DNA from: Pseudomonas mendocina
GTDB lineage: Bacteria; Pseudomonadota; Gammaproteobacteria; Pseudomonadales; Pseudomonadaceae
Assembly (NCBI RefSeq): GCF_900636545.1
Contig: NZ_LR134290.1
Span: 2,976,001 to 3,040,000 of the forward strand
DNA: 64,000 nt
Direction: 5' to 3'
The notes under the pieces: model-generated
The model's input: only the letters and a program-made list of their open reading frames with translations
Database searches by the model: none
What the model was told of the DNA's origin: nothing
Position numbers and translations under genes: made by a program
Shown: in pieces, positions 34,798 through 47,758 of the stretch
Position numbering within the stretch: position 1 is the stretch's first letter
Layout of the letters: every line of letters starts with the position of its first letter

Positions 34798-35684
34798 GCC
34801 TGTTGCTCCAGCAGCTGTAGCCCGACCCAGTGACGGGCGAATTGATAGGCGCAGCGCCCATTGCGGTTACCGCGCCCCAGCGCCCAACGAATGGCTGCCT
34901 TCTCCAGCGCTTCGTCCCAGTTCCAGCTCAGCCCCACCTGGCGCGCCTGCACGTCCACCCAGTGGCGCACCACGATCAGGAAGTGATCCTGGCTGAAGGG
35001 ATAGAAGGACAGCCACAGACCGAATCGGTCAGACAATGCGATCTTGTCTTCCACCGCTTCATTGGGGTGCAGTTCGCCGTCGACCATTTTCCAGTTCTCG
35101 TTGTCGCTCTGCCGCTCGGGCACCAGGTGTCGACGGTTGGAAGTCGCATACAGCAGCACGTTGTCCGGCGCCTGTTCCAGCGAGCCGTCGAGCACACTTT
35201 TGAGCACCCGGTAGTCGCCCTCGCCCGCCTCGAATGACAGGTCGTCGCAGAACAGCACGAAGCGTTGTGGCAAACCGGCCAACAACTCCACGACGCGCGG
35301 AAGGTCGGCCAGATGATCGCGCTCGATCTCGATCAGACGCAGACCGGCCTTGGCGTGCTCGGCCAGCAGCGCACGCACCAGGGAAGATTTGCCGGTACCG
35401 CGCGCGCCCCAGAGCAGCGCATGGTTGGCCGGCATGCCGCTGACGAACTGGCGGGTATTGCGTGCCAGTTGCTCGCGCTGCGCGTCCACACCCAGCAGGT
35501 CGCTCAACGACAGGTCGAGGCTGACCTCCAGCGGCATCAGATAGCCGCTGCGGCCATCACGCACCCAGCGCGCGGCCACGCATTTATTCCAGTCCACCTG
35601 CGGGCGCAGCGCAGGCAGCAAGGGCTCGAGACGCTCCAGCACCTGCTCGGCGCGGGCGAGAAAATCCAGCAATCGGGAATCCAC
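34794..35684 (-). CDS. DUF815-type AAA ATPase
   Basis: 296 residues. Walker A 'GARGTGKSSLVRALL' (~93-105), Walker B-like 'VLFCDDLSFE', sensor 'LLYATSNRRHLVP' and 'FGLWLSFYPFSQDHFLIVVRHW' define the DUF815 family of AAA ATPases. The N-terminal ~60 residues form a helical region with 'VDWNKCVAARW'. The function of the family is unknown; linkage with free Met-sulfoxide reductase through a 4-bp overlap suggests a role linked to oxidative stress, but that is inference. Confidence 0.9.
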   Translation of the reverse strand: MDSRLLDFLARAEQVLERLEPLLPALRPQVDWNKCVAARWVRDGRSGYLMPLEVSLDLSLSDLLGVDAQREQLARNTRQFVSGMPANHALLWGARGTGKSSLVRALLAEHAKAGLRLIEIERDHLADLPRVVELLAGLPQRFVLFCDDLSFEAGEGDYRVLKSVLDGSLEQAPDNVLLYATSNRRHLVPERQSDNENWKMVDGELHPNEAVEDKIALSDRFGLWLSFYPFSQDHFLIVVRHWVDVQARQVGLSWNWDEALEKAAIRWALGRGNRNGRCAYQFARHWVGLQLLEQQA

Positions 35685-35795
35685 GGTCTACTACTCCTTA
35701 TTGCGCAGAGCCGCACGTTGCAGGCTCTGCCGGTACAAGGTCGCTATCAGCTATGCTTGGCAAGGCGCCAAGGATCAGAGACTACGCACGCATTT

Positions 35796-38117
35796 ATGGA
35801 TATTTCGCTCACCAACCGCCTGTCATTCAAACAGGCCAGCCTAACCGTGCTGGTGGCGTTTATCCTTGGCACGCTGCTGAGCCTTACCCAGGTGGCGATC
35901 GATTATGCCAGCGAAGAGGCCTCCATCAACCGCGAGATTCGCGCGTTGCTGGAGATCAGCCACAACCCCGCCGCCCGTATCGCCTACAACATCGACGCGG
36001 AACTGGCGCAGGAACTGGTACTCGGCCTGCTCCGCTCTCCAGCGGTGACCCGTGCCGAGCTGATCGACAACAGCGGCCTGGTGCTGGCCAGCGTCAGTCG
36101 TCCGCGCAGCGAGAGTCGCTACCGTTTCCTGAGTGACAGCCTGTTTGGCGCCGAGCGTGCATTTCAGGACCCGCTGTTCGTATCCCATGCGCCCCACGAG
36201 CCCCTGGGCTTCCTCCGTCTGGAGATCGATACCTACGCGTTCGGCAGTCACTTTCTGCGGCGCTCGCTGCTGACCCTGCTCACCGGTTTCGCACGCAGCC
36301 TGTTGCTATCGCTGATCCTGCTGGTGCTGTTCTACTTCATGCTGACCAAACCCCTGACCGGCGTGATTCGCGCACTCAGCCAACGCAATCCGCAAGCGCC
36401 GCAGCACCGCCCGGTGCCCTGCCCCAAGGGCCATGAGCGCGATGAAATCGGCATCCTGGTCGAAGTCACCAACCGCCAGCTGTCGAGCATCGCCCAGGAG
36501 ATCGAGCAAAGACGCAACGCCGAAGACCGGCTGACCCAATACCTCGGCGAGCTGGAGAACATCGTCTCGGCACGCACCGCCGAACTCAAGGCCACCAACG
36601 TCCGCCTCAGTCAGTCCAACAGCGAGCTGGAGACCGCGCGCACCACCGCGCTGAACATGGCGCAGGCACGCTCGGCCTTCCTGGCCAATATGAGCCATGA
36701 GATCCGCACACCGCTCAACGGCCTGCTGGGTATGCTGGCGTTGGCGCTGGACGGGCCACTCAGCGCCGAACAACGTCAGCAGTTGGGTATCGCCCATGAC
36801 TCCGGCAAGGTACTGGTGGAACTGCTCAACGACATCCTCGATCTGTCGAAATTCGAAGCCGGCCAGCTCGAGCTGGAAGAAATCCCCTTCGACCTCGGCG
36901 TCCTGGCCGAAGAAACCGCCAGTCTGCTGTCGCAGAACGCCGCCAGCGCCGTGGAGCTGACCTGCCTGATCGATCCCGCACTGCCGGCGCAGGTGCTGGG
37001 CGATCCGACGCGGGTGCGCCAGATCGTCAGCAACCTGCTGTCCAATGCCCTCAAGTTCACCCGCTTCGGTCGTGTCGACCTGATCGTCGCCAGTAGTACG
37101 GACGGCATCAGCATTCGCGTGCGCGATACCGGCATCGGCATTGCCGAAGATGCCCAGGCGCGCATTTTTCAGCCCTTCGCCCAGGCCGAAGTGGGCATTA
37201 CCCGCGAGTACGGCGGCACCGGCTTGGGCCTGGCGCTGACACGGCGTCTTTGCGAGGCGATGCACGGCAAGCTGACCCTGCAATCGAAGGAAGGCTTCGG
37301 CAGCGAGTTCTGCGCCGAGCTACCGTTGCCAGCCCATGCCCAAGCTGCCATGCAGCCCTCCCTGCAAGGCCGCATCGTCGCCATGACGCCGGCCAGCAGC
37401 GGCCTGCAGCAAATGCTCAGCCAATGGCTGCCGACCTGGGGCCTGAGCTACCAGCGCCTGGACACCGACGCCAGCCTGCTCGGTGTAGAGGCCGATTTGC
37501 TGATCAGCGACTGCCCCGAGTGCCTGCTCGGTATTCGCCCAACGATCACCACCCCCGTGCTGCTGGTCACGGCCTACGGCAATTTCCTGCCGCATGACCA
37601 GGCTCAACGGCTCATGCCCCTGCTGCAGATCGCCCGTCCTCTGGCGCGCAACGGGCTGCTACAGATGCTGCGACACATCCTGCAAAGCGACGAGGGCGAC
37701 CTGGACAGCAGCACCCAGGCGCAAACCAATCGGGAAAGCTTGGCGCGCGTGCTGTTGGTCGAAGACAACCCGGTGAACCAGATGGTCGCCAAGGGCATGC
37801 TGACCAAGCTCGGCTATCAGGTGCTGGTCGCCGGTCACGGCGGTGAAGCACTGGAAATACTGGAGCAGCAGCCTGTCGATCTGGTCCTGATGGACTGCAA
37901 CATGCCGGTGATGGACGGCTACGAGGCCAGCCGGCGCATCCGTAGTAACGGCCGCTGGCCGGAACTGCCAATCGTTGCCCTGACGGCCAATGCGCTGTCC
38001 GACGAGCGCGAACGCTGCCGCGCCGCCGGGATGAACGACTACCTGGCCAAACCCTTCCGTCGTGAGGAACTGGCAGCAATGCTCGATGCCTGGCTGCCCA
38101 GCGACGTCACTCGCTGA
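35796..38117 (+). CDS. sagS: Hybrid sensor histidine kinase SagS
   Basis: 773 residues. Helix 1 (~13-35), a ~120-residue periplasmic HmsP-like domain ('YASEEASINREIRALLEISHNPAARIAYNIDAELAQELVLGLL'), helix 2 (~160-183), a HAMP-like stretch, then 'ARSAFLANMSHEIRTPLNGLLGM' (His301), N-box, 'DTGIGI' and 'GGTGLGLAL' ATPase motifs, and a C-terminal receiver with Asp700 ('LVLMDCNMPVMDGYEASRR'). SagS controls attachment, biofilm formation and tolerance in P. aeruginosa via HptB and BfiSR. ATG 35796 is chosen over a long upstream open frame because it opens on the membrane segment. The 3' end overlaps convergent ospR by 11 bp. Confidence 0.92.
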   Translation: MDISLTNRLSFKQASLTVLVAFILGTLLSLTQVAIDYASEEASINREIRALLEISHNPAARIAYNIDAELAQELVLGLLRSPAVTRAELIDNSGLVLASVSRPRSESRYRFLSDSLFGAERAFQDPLFVSHAPHEPLGFLRLEIDTYAFGSHFLRRSLLTLLTGFARSLLLSLILLVLFYFMLTKPLTGVIRALSQRNPQAPQHRPVPCPKGHERDEIGILVEVTNRQLSSIAQEIEQRRNAEDRLTQYLGELENIVSARTAELKATNVRLSQSNSELETARTTALNMAQARSAFLANMSHEIRTPLNGLLGMLALALDGPLSAEQRQQLGIAHDSGKVLVELLNDILDLSKFEAGQLELEEIPFDLGVLAEETASLLSQNAASAVELTCLIDPALPAQVLGDPTRVRQIVSNLLSNALKFTRFGRVDLIVASSTDGISIRVRDTGIGIAEDAQARIFQPFAQAEVGITREYGGTGLGLALTRRLCEAMHGKLTLQSKEGFGSEFCAELPLPAHAQAAMQPSLQGRIVAMTPASSGLQQMLSQWLPTWGLSYQRLDTDASLLGVEADLLISDCPECLLGIRPTITTPVLLVTAYGNFLPHDQAQRLMPLLQIARPLARNGLLQMLRHILQSDEGDLDSSTQAQTNRESLARVLLVEDNPVNQMVAKGMLTKLGYQVLVAGHGGEALEILEQQPVDLVLMDCNMPVMDGYEASRRIRSNGRWPELPIVALTANALSDERERCRAAGMNDYLAKPFRREELAAMLDAWLPSDVTR

Positions 38118-38561
38118 GTCTCGCCAGCAGACGATCCAGGCTGCGGCGCAGCCCCTCCATCTCCAGCAGGTCCTGATCACCGAACTGGCAGAGCAACTGC
38201 GCCTTCAGCGGCAGGACCTGCGCCTGCAGTGCCCTGCCGGCCTCGCTCAGTGCCAGATGCACCTCACGTTCGTCCACCTGCGCACGACGGCGCTGCACCA
38301 GGCCCATCTGCTCCAGACGTTTGAGCAGCGGCGTCAGGGTCCCTGAGTCCAACTGCAGGCGTTGCCCAAGCGCCTTTAGCGTCGGCTGCTCGGGCGCCCG
38401 CTCCTGCCACTCCCACAACACCAGCATCGCCAGGTACTGCGGGTAGGTCAGGCCAAGGGCATCGAGCATCGGCTTGTAGGCGCGAATCACGGCGCGCGAG
38501 GCTGCGTACAGCTTGAAGCACAGCTGGTTGTCCAACTGCAGGGTAGCGGTATCGAACGCGG

Positions 38562-38565
<4 letters not shown>
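38107..38565 (-). CDS. ospR: MarR/OhrR-family peroxide-sensing repressor OspR
   Basis: 152 residues. 'LDNQLCFKLYAASRAVIRAYKPMLDALGLTYPQYLAMLVLWE' is the OhrR-type N-terminus with redox-active Cys16. The wHTH is 'LKALGQRLQLDSGTLTPLLKRLEQMGLVQRRRAQVDEREVHLALSEAG'. OspR represses gpx and responds to peroxides in P. aeruginosa. The start overlaps the gpx stop by 4 bp (ATGA), so the repressor is the second gene of the unit it probably controls through the palindrome at 39093-39120. Confidence 0.93.
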
Positions 38566-39047
<482 letters not shown>

Positions 39048-39082
39048 GGAGAGTCGTCCTGAATGGGCTGAAAGTGACGGGC

Positions 39083-39120
39083 AAAATAGCGAGCAATTAA
39101 ATTGCATGCAATTTAATTGC
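39083..39120 (-). promoter_or_regulatory. gpx-ospR promoter with perfect 28-bp palindromic operator
   Basis: Plus-strand 39093-39120 is a perfect palindrome with half-site GCAATTAAATTGCA. On the minus strand TTGCAT (39111-39106), 17-bp spacer and TATTTT (39088-39083) form a promoter whose -35 sits in the palindrome centre. Binding of OspR here would block RNA polymerase. The A/T-rich TTAAATTGCA core resembles OhrR operators. Confidence 0.8.
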
Positions 39121-39324
39121 TGCAAGATAAGGCATGCAGATATCGTACTATCCGGATGGGTTAGCGGCGCCGCGCATCGCTATTGCTGCCACAGATGAAC
39201 CCTGCGCGCTGCGTAATCCACGAGGCGATGTATCGCGTTGCACCGATGGTGGTTATCGCGGGGCGGCCATCCGCCGCATCGAGCTCCAAGTTGATCAACA
39301 AGCGCGACAGGCGGCTAACCCGCC

Positions 39325-40455
39325 CTACAAAACGGTGGCGCCCAGGGCTTGCACCAGCGCGGCCAGCGGAGCTGAATCCCCCTGAATACGCACGCGCAAG
39401 CCATCGATCTCGCGGCGCATCGGGTAATGCTTGCGCAGGCGGTCGAACGCCGCGCGACGGGTATCGGCATCATCGACCAGGCTACGGCGGAAATCCGCAT
39501 CATCGCGGCGCGGGTCGTAGACGGCGCGGCACAGGCTGGCCAGCGCCCAGGCTGGATCGGCGCTGCCATCGATGCTCACTTCGCGGAGCCAGGGCGCCGG
39601 CAGCAGGTCGGCCAGACTCACCTGCTCAGGTACGCCCAGCACGCGGCAGCAGGCCTGGTAGATCTGCGCGGTTCCGCGCAGCTTGCCGTCCAGGCTGTAG
39701 CCAGCAATGTGCGGCGTCGCCAGTTGGCACAGGGCGGCCAACTCGACATCGGCCTGCGGCTCGCCTTCCCAGACGTCCAGCACCGTTTTCAGGTCGGGAC
39801 GTTGCGGCAGTAACGTGCGCAGCGCGGCGTTGTCCACCACCGCACCACGGCTGGCATTGATCAGCCAGGTTCCCGGCTTCAGCGTCGCCAGGCGAGTCGC
39901 ATCGAACAGATGGCGCGTCGAAGCGTCCAGCGGCGTATGCAGGCTGATCACATCGCATTCGTCGATGATCTGCTCCAGGCTGACGAAGTCGCCGCCATCG
40001 GCAGCCTGGCGTGGCGGGTCGCACACCCGCACCTGCCAGCCAAGACCACGCAACAGATCGACCAGACGCCCACCGACCTGCCCCGCGCCCACCACACCAT
40101 AGACGCGCACCGCCGGATCGACGCCTTCACGTTCGGCCAGGGTCAGCACGCTGCCCAACACGTAATCCACCACGCCACGGGCGTTGCAGCCTGGTGCACT
40201 GCTCCAGGCGATACCGGCCTCGGCGAAGTAATCGAGATCCAGATGGTCGGTGCCGATGGTGCAGGTACCGACGAAGCGGACTCGGCTGCCTTCGAGCAGA
40301 GCACGGTTTACCTGAGTGACCGAGCGCACCAGCAGCAGGTCGGCATCGCGCACATCGGCCGCCGTGATGCTGCGCCCAGGCAGACGGCGGATGCTGCCGA
40401 ACACAGCGAAGAATTCATCGAGCAGGGGAATGTTCTCGTCGGCGACTATGTGCAT
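39325..40455 (-). CDS. pdxB: Erythronate-4-phosphate dehydrogenase PdxB
   Basis: 376 residues, the PdxB length. '[28 protein letters not shown]', '[39 protein letters not shown]', NAD site '[23 protein letters not shown]', and '[22 protein letters not shown]' carrying the catalytic His. Oxidises 4-phosphoerythronate in pyridoxal-5'-P synthesis. ATG 40455 is preferred; earlier in-frame codons add residues not seen in the family. Single gene, divergent from the MATE pump. Confidence 0.96.
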   Translation of the reverse strand: MHIVADENIPLLDEFFAVFGSIRRLPGRSITAADVRDADLLLVRSVTQVNRALLEGSRVRFVGTCTIGTDHLDLDYFAEAGIAWSSAPGCNARGVVDYVLGSVLTLAEREGVDPAVRVYGVVGAGQVGGRLVDLLRGLGWQVRVCDPPRQAADGGDFVSLEQIIDECDVISLHTPLDASTRHLFDATRLATLKPGTWLINASRGAVVDNAALRTLLPQRPDLKTVLDVWEGEPQADVELAALCQLATPHIAGYSLDGKLRGTAQIYQACCRVLGVPEQVSLADLLPAPWLREVSIDGSADPAWALASLCRAVYDPRRDDADFRRSLVDDADTRRAAFDRLRKHYPMRREIDGLRVRIQGDSAPLAALVQALGATVL

Positions 40456-40605
40456 GACAGGCTCCATCGGGCAGGTCGCCATTCTATGCCAGCGCGGTCC
40501 CCAGCGTCGCCCCGCAGGGCGCCCGGCAGAGCCTCACGCCACACTTTCCTGACCGCTGCGTCAAGGCGTAGACTACGCGGTTTCCTGTTATCCCGAAGAG
40601 TCGAA

Positions 40606-41979
40606 ATGTCCACCGACACCCGCCTTGGCCGCGTGCGCACGGAACTGCGCAGCCTGCTGATCCTGGCCACGCCCATCATCATCGCCCAGCTGGCGCATAC
40701 CGCCATGGGTTTCGTCGACACCCTGATGGCCGGGCGCGTCAGCCCGCAGGACCTGGCGGCCGTGGCGCTGGGCAACTCGATCTGGGTGCCGGTGTTCCTG
40801 CTGATGACCGGCATCCTGCTGGCGACCACGCCCAAGGTGGCGCAGCGCTTCGGCGCCAGCGAGGAAGCAGCCATCGGCCCGCTGGTGCGTCAGGCACTCT
40901 GGCTGGCGCTGGCCGTGGGCGGCAGCGCCGCAGCGCTGCTGTGGAATGCCGAATTCATCCTGCGCACGATGAACGTCGACCCGGCGCTGATCGCTCCGGC
41001 CATGGGTTACCTGCGCGCCGTGGCCTGTGGCTTTCCGGCAGTGGCGCTGTACCACGTGTTGCGCTGCTTCAGCGATGGACTGGGCCATACCCGCCCGAGC
41101 ATGGTGCTGGGCATCATCGGCCTGCTGCTCAACATTCCGACCAACTACATCTTCATCTATGGCAAGTTCGGTGTGCCGGCCATGGGCGGCGTCGGCTGCG
41201 GCTGGGCGACCGCACTAGTGATGGGCTTCATGCTGATCGGCATGCTGGTCTGGGTGAAATGGGCGCCCTATTACCGCGCCAGCGCCCTGTTCGCCCATTT
41301 CGACTGGCCGCAGTGGACGGTGATCAAACGCCTGTTGAGCATCGGCGTGCCGATCGGTGTGGCAGTATTTGCCGAATCGAGCATCTTCGCGGTGATCGCC
41401 CTGCTGATCGGCGGCCTGGGCGCCACCGTGGTCGCCGGCCACCAGATCGCCCTGAACTTCAGCTCCATGGTATTCATGATCCCCTACTCACTGGCCATGG
41501 CCGCCACGGTGCGCGTTGGCCAGGCACTGGGTCGCGGCCGGCCGCGCGAAGCACGCTTCGCTGCCGGAGTGAGCATGGGCGCGGCACTGGGTTATGCCTG
41601 CCTGTCGGCCAGCCTGATGTTCCTGCTGCGCGAGCAGATCGCGCAGATCTACACTCCGGACAAGACGGTGATCGCCGTGGCAGCGACGCTGATTGTCTAC
41701 TCCGCGCTGTTCCAGTTCTCCGATGCCATTCAGGTGACTGCAGCCGGCGCGCTGCGCGGCTACCAGGACACCCGAATCACCATGTTGCTGACCCTGTTCG
41801 CCTACTGGGGCATCGGCCTGCCGGTGGGGTATGCGCTGGGACTGTCCGACCTGTTCGGCGAGCCGAGCGGCCCCAGCGGCCTGTGGCAAGGATTGGTGGT
41901 GGGCCTGACCTGCGCTGCGGCGATGCTCACCGTGCGCCTTGCGCGCAGTGCACGCAAGCGCATTCGCCGAGCCGCCTGA
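40606..41979 (+). CDS. pmpM: MATE-family multidrug efflux pump (PmpM/NorM type)
   Basis: 457 residues with 12 membrane segments. 'TPIIIAQLAHTAMGFVDTLMAGRVSPQDLAAVALGNSIWVPVFLLMTGILLA' begins the first half; 'ESSIFAVIALLIGGLGATVVAGHQIALNFSSMVFMIPYSLAMAATVRVGQALG' begins the second. The conserved Asp of the N-lobe ('FVDTLMAG') is present. PmpM-type pumps export quinolones and cationic antiseptics using H+ or Na+. Single gene; ATG 40606 after CGAAGAGTCGAA. Confidence 0.92.
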   Translation: MSTDTRLGRVRTELRSLLILATPIIIAQLAHTAMGFVDTLMAGRVSPQDLAAVALGNSIWVPVFLLMTGILLATTPKVAQRFGASEEAAIGPLVRQALWLALAVGGSAAALLWNAEFILRTMNVDPALIAPAMGYLRAVACGFPAVALYHVLRCFSDGLGHTRPSMVLGIIGLLLNIPTNYIFIYGKFGVPAMGGVGCGWATALVMGFMLIGMLVWVKWAPYYRASALFAHFDWPQWTVIKRLLSIGVPIGVAVFAESSIFAVIALLIGGLGATVVAGHQIALNFSSMVFMIPYSLAMAATVRVGQALGRGRPREARFAAGVSMGAALGYACLSASLMFLLREQIAQIYTPDKTVIAVAATLIVYSALFQFSDAIQVTAAGALRGYQDTRITMLLTLFAYWGIGLPVGYALGLSDLFGEPSGPSGLWQGLVVGLTCAAAMLTVRLARSARKRIRRAA

Positions 41980-42018
41980 GTGATTGGATAGGCAGGAGAT
42001 CAGCTCTAGACTGAGCGC

Positions 42019-43083
42019 ATGATTCGACCAGCCCTGCTCCTCTGCTTGCTTCTGCTCGCTGCATGCGGCCCGGCCAACGACGGCCTGGCCCTGCAGAGCG
42101 ATTACCTCGAACGCCTGCAGCGTTCGCTCGATGCTGCTGACGTCGACGCCTTCGACAGTCGCAGTGTCAGCCAGTACCGCCTGCCGGCCCGGCGTGAGCG
42201 GCTTAGCGAGATTCCCGAGCTGCGCATCGGCCTGCTCGATCTGGTCATCGATGCGCGGCGCTGTCCGCATCTGCAGCAGTTGATCAGCCAGCGCAACAGC
42301 AGCCTGGGCAAGCAGCTGATGCCTAGCCAGCGCCTGGGCTACGAAGGCGACCTGCTGCGCGCCATCGATGACTGCCTGCCACATCTGCAGGACGACTCCA
42401 GCCTCAAGACCACTCTGCAGCGCCTGGCCAGCGACAAGCGCCAGCAACTGCCAGCGGTGTTCTGGAATGCCCTGAACGGCAGCCCGGAATTCGAGAACTA
42501 TCTGCGCTTTGCCGATCAGGCCTTGCCGGTGGACACGCAGGAAGACAGCGCCGCACTGGACGCACTACAACGGCTGGCCAGCATCGGCGACGGCCTGCCA
42601 ACCCAGCTACCGCCGAGTGCCGGGGAGTTGGACCCGCTGTTCTTCGCCCTCTACGCCAGCGAACAGGGCGGCCAGTTGATCACCAGCCTGGCCAGCCTGC
42701 GCCACACCCTCGACACCGGTAGCGAAATGCTCGAGCAACGCCAACAGAACCGCCCCCTTTGCCCGATGGGCCAGCCGACGCCACGCGGTCGCATCCTGCA
42801 GAACATCTTCATCAAGTTCTACGCCGGCGGCCTGCAGCCCTATCTGGCACAGGTCGACCAGCGCGGCCAGCAGTGGCAGGCGGCGCTGCTGCAACTGCAG
42901 CCTATAGCGGGCATTCCTCCTGCCACCCGAATGCATCTGCAGCATCTGGCCGGCGAGCAGGATTCGTTATGGCAGGATTTCCGCGCGGCCACGGCGCGCC
43001 ACGTCAAGGCCTGGCAAACGCTACTGAACAGCTGCGGCCTGGCGCCGGGACAGGCGGGATGGAATAACGCAGTAGAGTCGTAG
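42019..43083 (+). CDS. DUF3080 family lipoprotein
   Basis: 354 residues. Signal peptide with lipobox 'LLLLAACGPAND' (Cys16), so an outer- or inner-membrane-attached lipoprotein. The body, 'YLERLQRSLDAADVDAF...RRERLSEIPELRIGLLDLVIDARRCPHLQQLISQRNSSLGKQLMPSQRLGYEGDLLRAIDDCLPHL' and later 'RPLCPMGQPTPRGRILQNIFIKFYAGGLQPYLAQVD', matches the DUF3080 family in my recollection. Function unknown. A GGGCGGGCT...AGCCCGCC stem follows the stop (43085-43115). Confidence 0.85.
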   Translation: MIRPALLLCLLLLAACGPANDGLALQSDYLERLQRSLDAADVDAFDSRSVSQYRLPARRERLSEIPELRIGLLDLVIDARRCPHLQQLISQRNSSLGKQLMPSQRLGYEGDLLRAIDDCLPHLQDDSSLKTTLQRLASDKRQQLPAVFWNALNGSPEFENYLRFADQALPVDTQEDSAALDALQRLASIGDGLPTQLPPSAGELDPLFFALYASEQGGQLITSLASLRHTLDTGSEMLEQRQQNRPLCPMGQPTPRGRILQNIFIKFYAGGLQPYLAQVDQRGQQWQAALLQLQPIAGIPPATRMHLQHLAGEQDSLWQDFRAATARHVKAWQTLLNSCGLAPGQAGWNNAVES

Positions 43084-43123
43084 GGCGGGCTCAGGAGCGA
43101 AACGAACAGCCCGCCAAACCTAA

Positions 43124-43375
43124 CTAATCCGCTTTCTTGCGAATCCAGTAGAGGTAGGTGCCGTCTTCCTCCACCTGGCCAATCAGCTCATGGCCGAGAA
43201 ACACGCAGAACTTGGGGATGTCGCGACGGGTCGAGGGATCGGTGGCGATCACCTTGAGCAAGCCGCCCGGCGACAGGTCGCGCACCTTGTTGTGCAGCAT
43301 CATCACCGGCTCCGGACAATTCAGGCCGCTGGCATCGAGCAGGTCATCGTGGTTGAGGGTCAGGGCTTCGGACAT
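43124..43375 (-). CDS. tusA: Sulfur carrier protein TusA
   Basis: 83 residues. The TusA signature '[22 protein letters not shown]' carries the persulfide Cys20; '[29 protein letters not shown]' completes the SirA fold. It relays sulfur from IscS to TusBCD for 2-thiouridine synthesis. ATG 43375. Encoded next to rlmM on the same strand, with a 213-bp spacer in which I see no gene. Confidence 0.95.
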   Translation of the reverse strand: MSEALTLNHDDLLDASGLNCPEPVMMLHNKVRDLSPGGLLKVIATDPSTRRDIPKFCVFLGHELIGQVEEDGTYLYWIRKKAD

Positions 43376-43588
43376 AGGGGGCTCCACAGGCAGGCGCGCA
43401 TTGTCGCGCAAAGCTGACCTTCAGGTCACCCTGCGCGCACAACCTTGGATGGGCAGCGCATGCCTGGCAACTGCGGCAAAGTGCCTGCGCTCCAGCGAAT
43501 CATGGAAGGTTCGCACGCCAGCTTCGGGCGGAGCCCAAAGCGACGCGGGAGTCCGGGCCGGACGAATGTCCGCGCCCGGTTCACTCCG

Positions 43589-44644
43589 TTATTTGCCGTG
43601 CCGACGCAGGTGGCAGGTGACTTCCTCGCGATCGTGATACAGCTGCTTGCAGCCGATGCTGACCTTCAGGCCACGCTCGACCAGCCCCGACTCGATGCGA
43701 TCGAGCAAACGCCGAACCTCGGCGTAGCGCTGCTTCATCGGCAGTTTGAGGTTGACCACCGCCTCGCGGCACAGGCCCTCGCCCAGCCAGGTTTCGATCA
43801 TCGCCGCCGTACGGGCCGGCTTCTCGACGATGTCGCAGACCATCCAGTGCACCGGATGGCGCGGGCGGAAGGTGAAACCATCAGCGCGCTGGTGCACGAC
43901 GAACCCCGAGTACATCAGGCTTTCGGCCATCGGCCCGTTGTCCACGGCGGTCACGCGGATTTCCCGATTGACCAGCTGCCAGGTCCAACCGCCCGGGGCG
44001 GCGCCCAGGTCCACGGCGGTCATGCCGGGCGCCAGGCGCTGGTCCCACTGTTCGCGCGGGATGAAATGGTGCCAGGCCTCTTCCAGCTTGAGCGTCGAGC
44101 GGCTCGGCGCCTCACGGGGAAACTTCAGACGCGGAATGCCCATGGGCCACATCGCCTGGTTGTCCGCCTCGGCGATGCCAGCGAACACCTCGCGGCCGCT
44201 CTTGAAGGTCAGCAGCAGGCGCGGCTTCCTCGCGTCGTCCACCAGCTTGCCGGCCTTGAGCAGCGCCTTGCGCAGCGGCGCCTCGAACTTCTTGCAGAAG
44301 GTCGAGAGCTCCTTGCCGTCGTTGGTATCCACCACTTCCAGCCACAGGCTGCCGCACACCGGGTAATCGGCCAGGGCTTCGAGCAACACGCTGATACGAT
44401 CGCTCTCCGGCAGGCTGACGAACGCGCCGCGCGCCCACTGTCGGGGGAAAATCAGCTGATTGAAGCGCACGCTGCGCATCAGCCGCTCGCTGTCGGCTGC
44501 CTCGCTGCAGACGAACTCGGCGCAGGCGCTGCCGGGCTTGGCCTTGGAGTAGCCGGGCACATCCAGCTGCGCGGCCAGGTCGGTGATCTCGGCGCAAACC
44601 TCCCCCTCGAAACCGGGGCGGCAATGCAGAAACAGGGTATTCAT
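43589..44644 (-). CDS. rlmM: 23S rRNA 2'-O-ribose methyltransferase RlmM
   Basis: 351 residues. An N-terminal THUMP-like region (~1-160) precedes a Rossmann methyltransferase with SAM motif 'MTAVDLGAAPGGWTWQLVNREIRVTAVDNGPMAESLM' and K-D-K-E residues: Asp in 'HWMVCDIVEKP', Lys in 'AVVNLKLPMKQRY', Glu in 'CKQLYHDREEVTCHLRR'. It methylates C2498 of 23S rRNA. ATG 44644 is used; a TTG one codon earlier is not needed. Confidence 0.95.
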   Translation of the reverse strand: MNTLFLHCRPGFEGEVCAEITDLAAQLDVPGYSKAKPGSACAEFVCSEAADSERLMRSVRFNQLIFPRQWARGAFVSLPESDRISVLLEALADYPVCGSLWLEVVDTNDGKELSTFCKKFEAPLRKALLKAGKLVDDARKPRLLLTFKSGREVFAGIAEADNQAMWPMGIPRLKFPREAPSRSTLKLEEAWHHFIPREQWDQRLAPGMTAVDLGAAPGGWTWQLVNREIRVTAVDNGPMAESLMYSGFVVHQRADGFTFRPRHPVHWMVCDIVEKPARTAAMIETWLGEGLCREAVVNLKLPMKQRYAEVRRLLDRIESGLVERGLKVSIGCKQLYHDREEVTCHLRRHGK

Positions 44645-44714
44645 CAAAGGGTATCCTCGAGGCGCGCATGATACCCGAGACCGGAACCCCGAGCCGCTAA
44701 ACCTGTCCAGCTAC

Positions 44715-44808
44715 ATATGCGCTGTCTGCAGCTACGGACCGGCAAGCTGGCCGCCCCGCGTCGTCGCAACAGACAGGCAGCGCATAACAACCGAAAGGAT
44801 ATGCGCTA
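44715..44808. repeat. Three TATGCGCT repeats upstream of acnA
   Basis: ATATGCGCTGTCTG (44715) is inverted as CAGACAGGCAGCGCATA (44770-44786), and ATATGCGCT recurs in direct orientation at 44800-44808. The set lies 84-177 bp before acnA and could be a regulatory site or hairpin. Confidence 0.4.
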
Positions 44809-44891
44809 GCCAGACCGCCCAAGCCGAACTAGCTTGAAGGTCTGCCGCCATCAGACACAGCCCGAACCGTGCGGGCCCAAGGAGATGTGCA

Positions 44892-47633
<2,742 letters not shown>

Positions 47634-47758
47634 TGGACCCGCCCCGCTACTGCGTAGTGGGGCATGCCAACCTCCGTCGGGCCACGGATGGCCGATGTCG
47701 TGACAGAAATGTGACGCCATTCAAAAAGCGTTTACACTCGCCAAAACGCATTCAGCCC

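Noticed and set aside
39134..39385. Frames in the gpx-pdxB spacer
   Set aside because: They read through repeat-like DNA (GGCGGCTAACCCGCCCTAC) and lack start signals or motifs.
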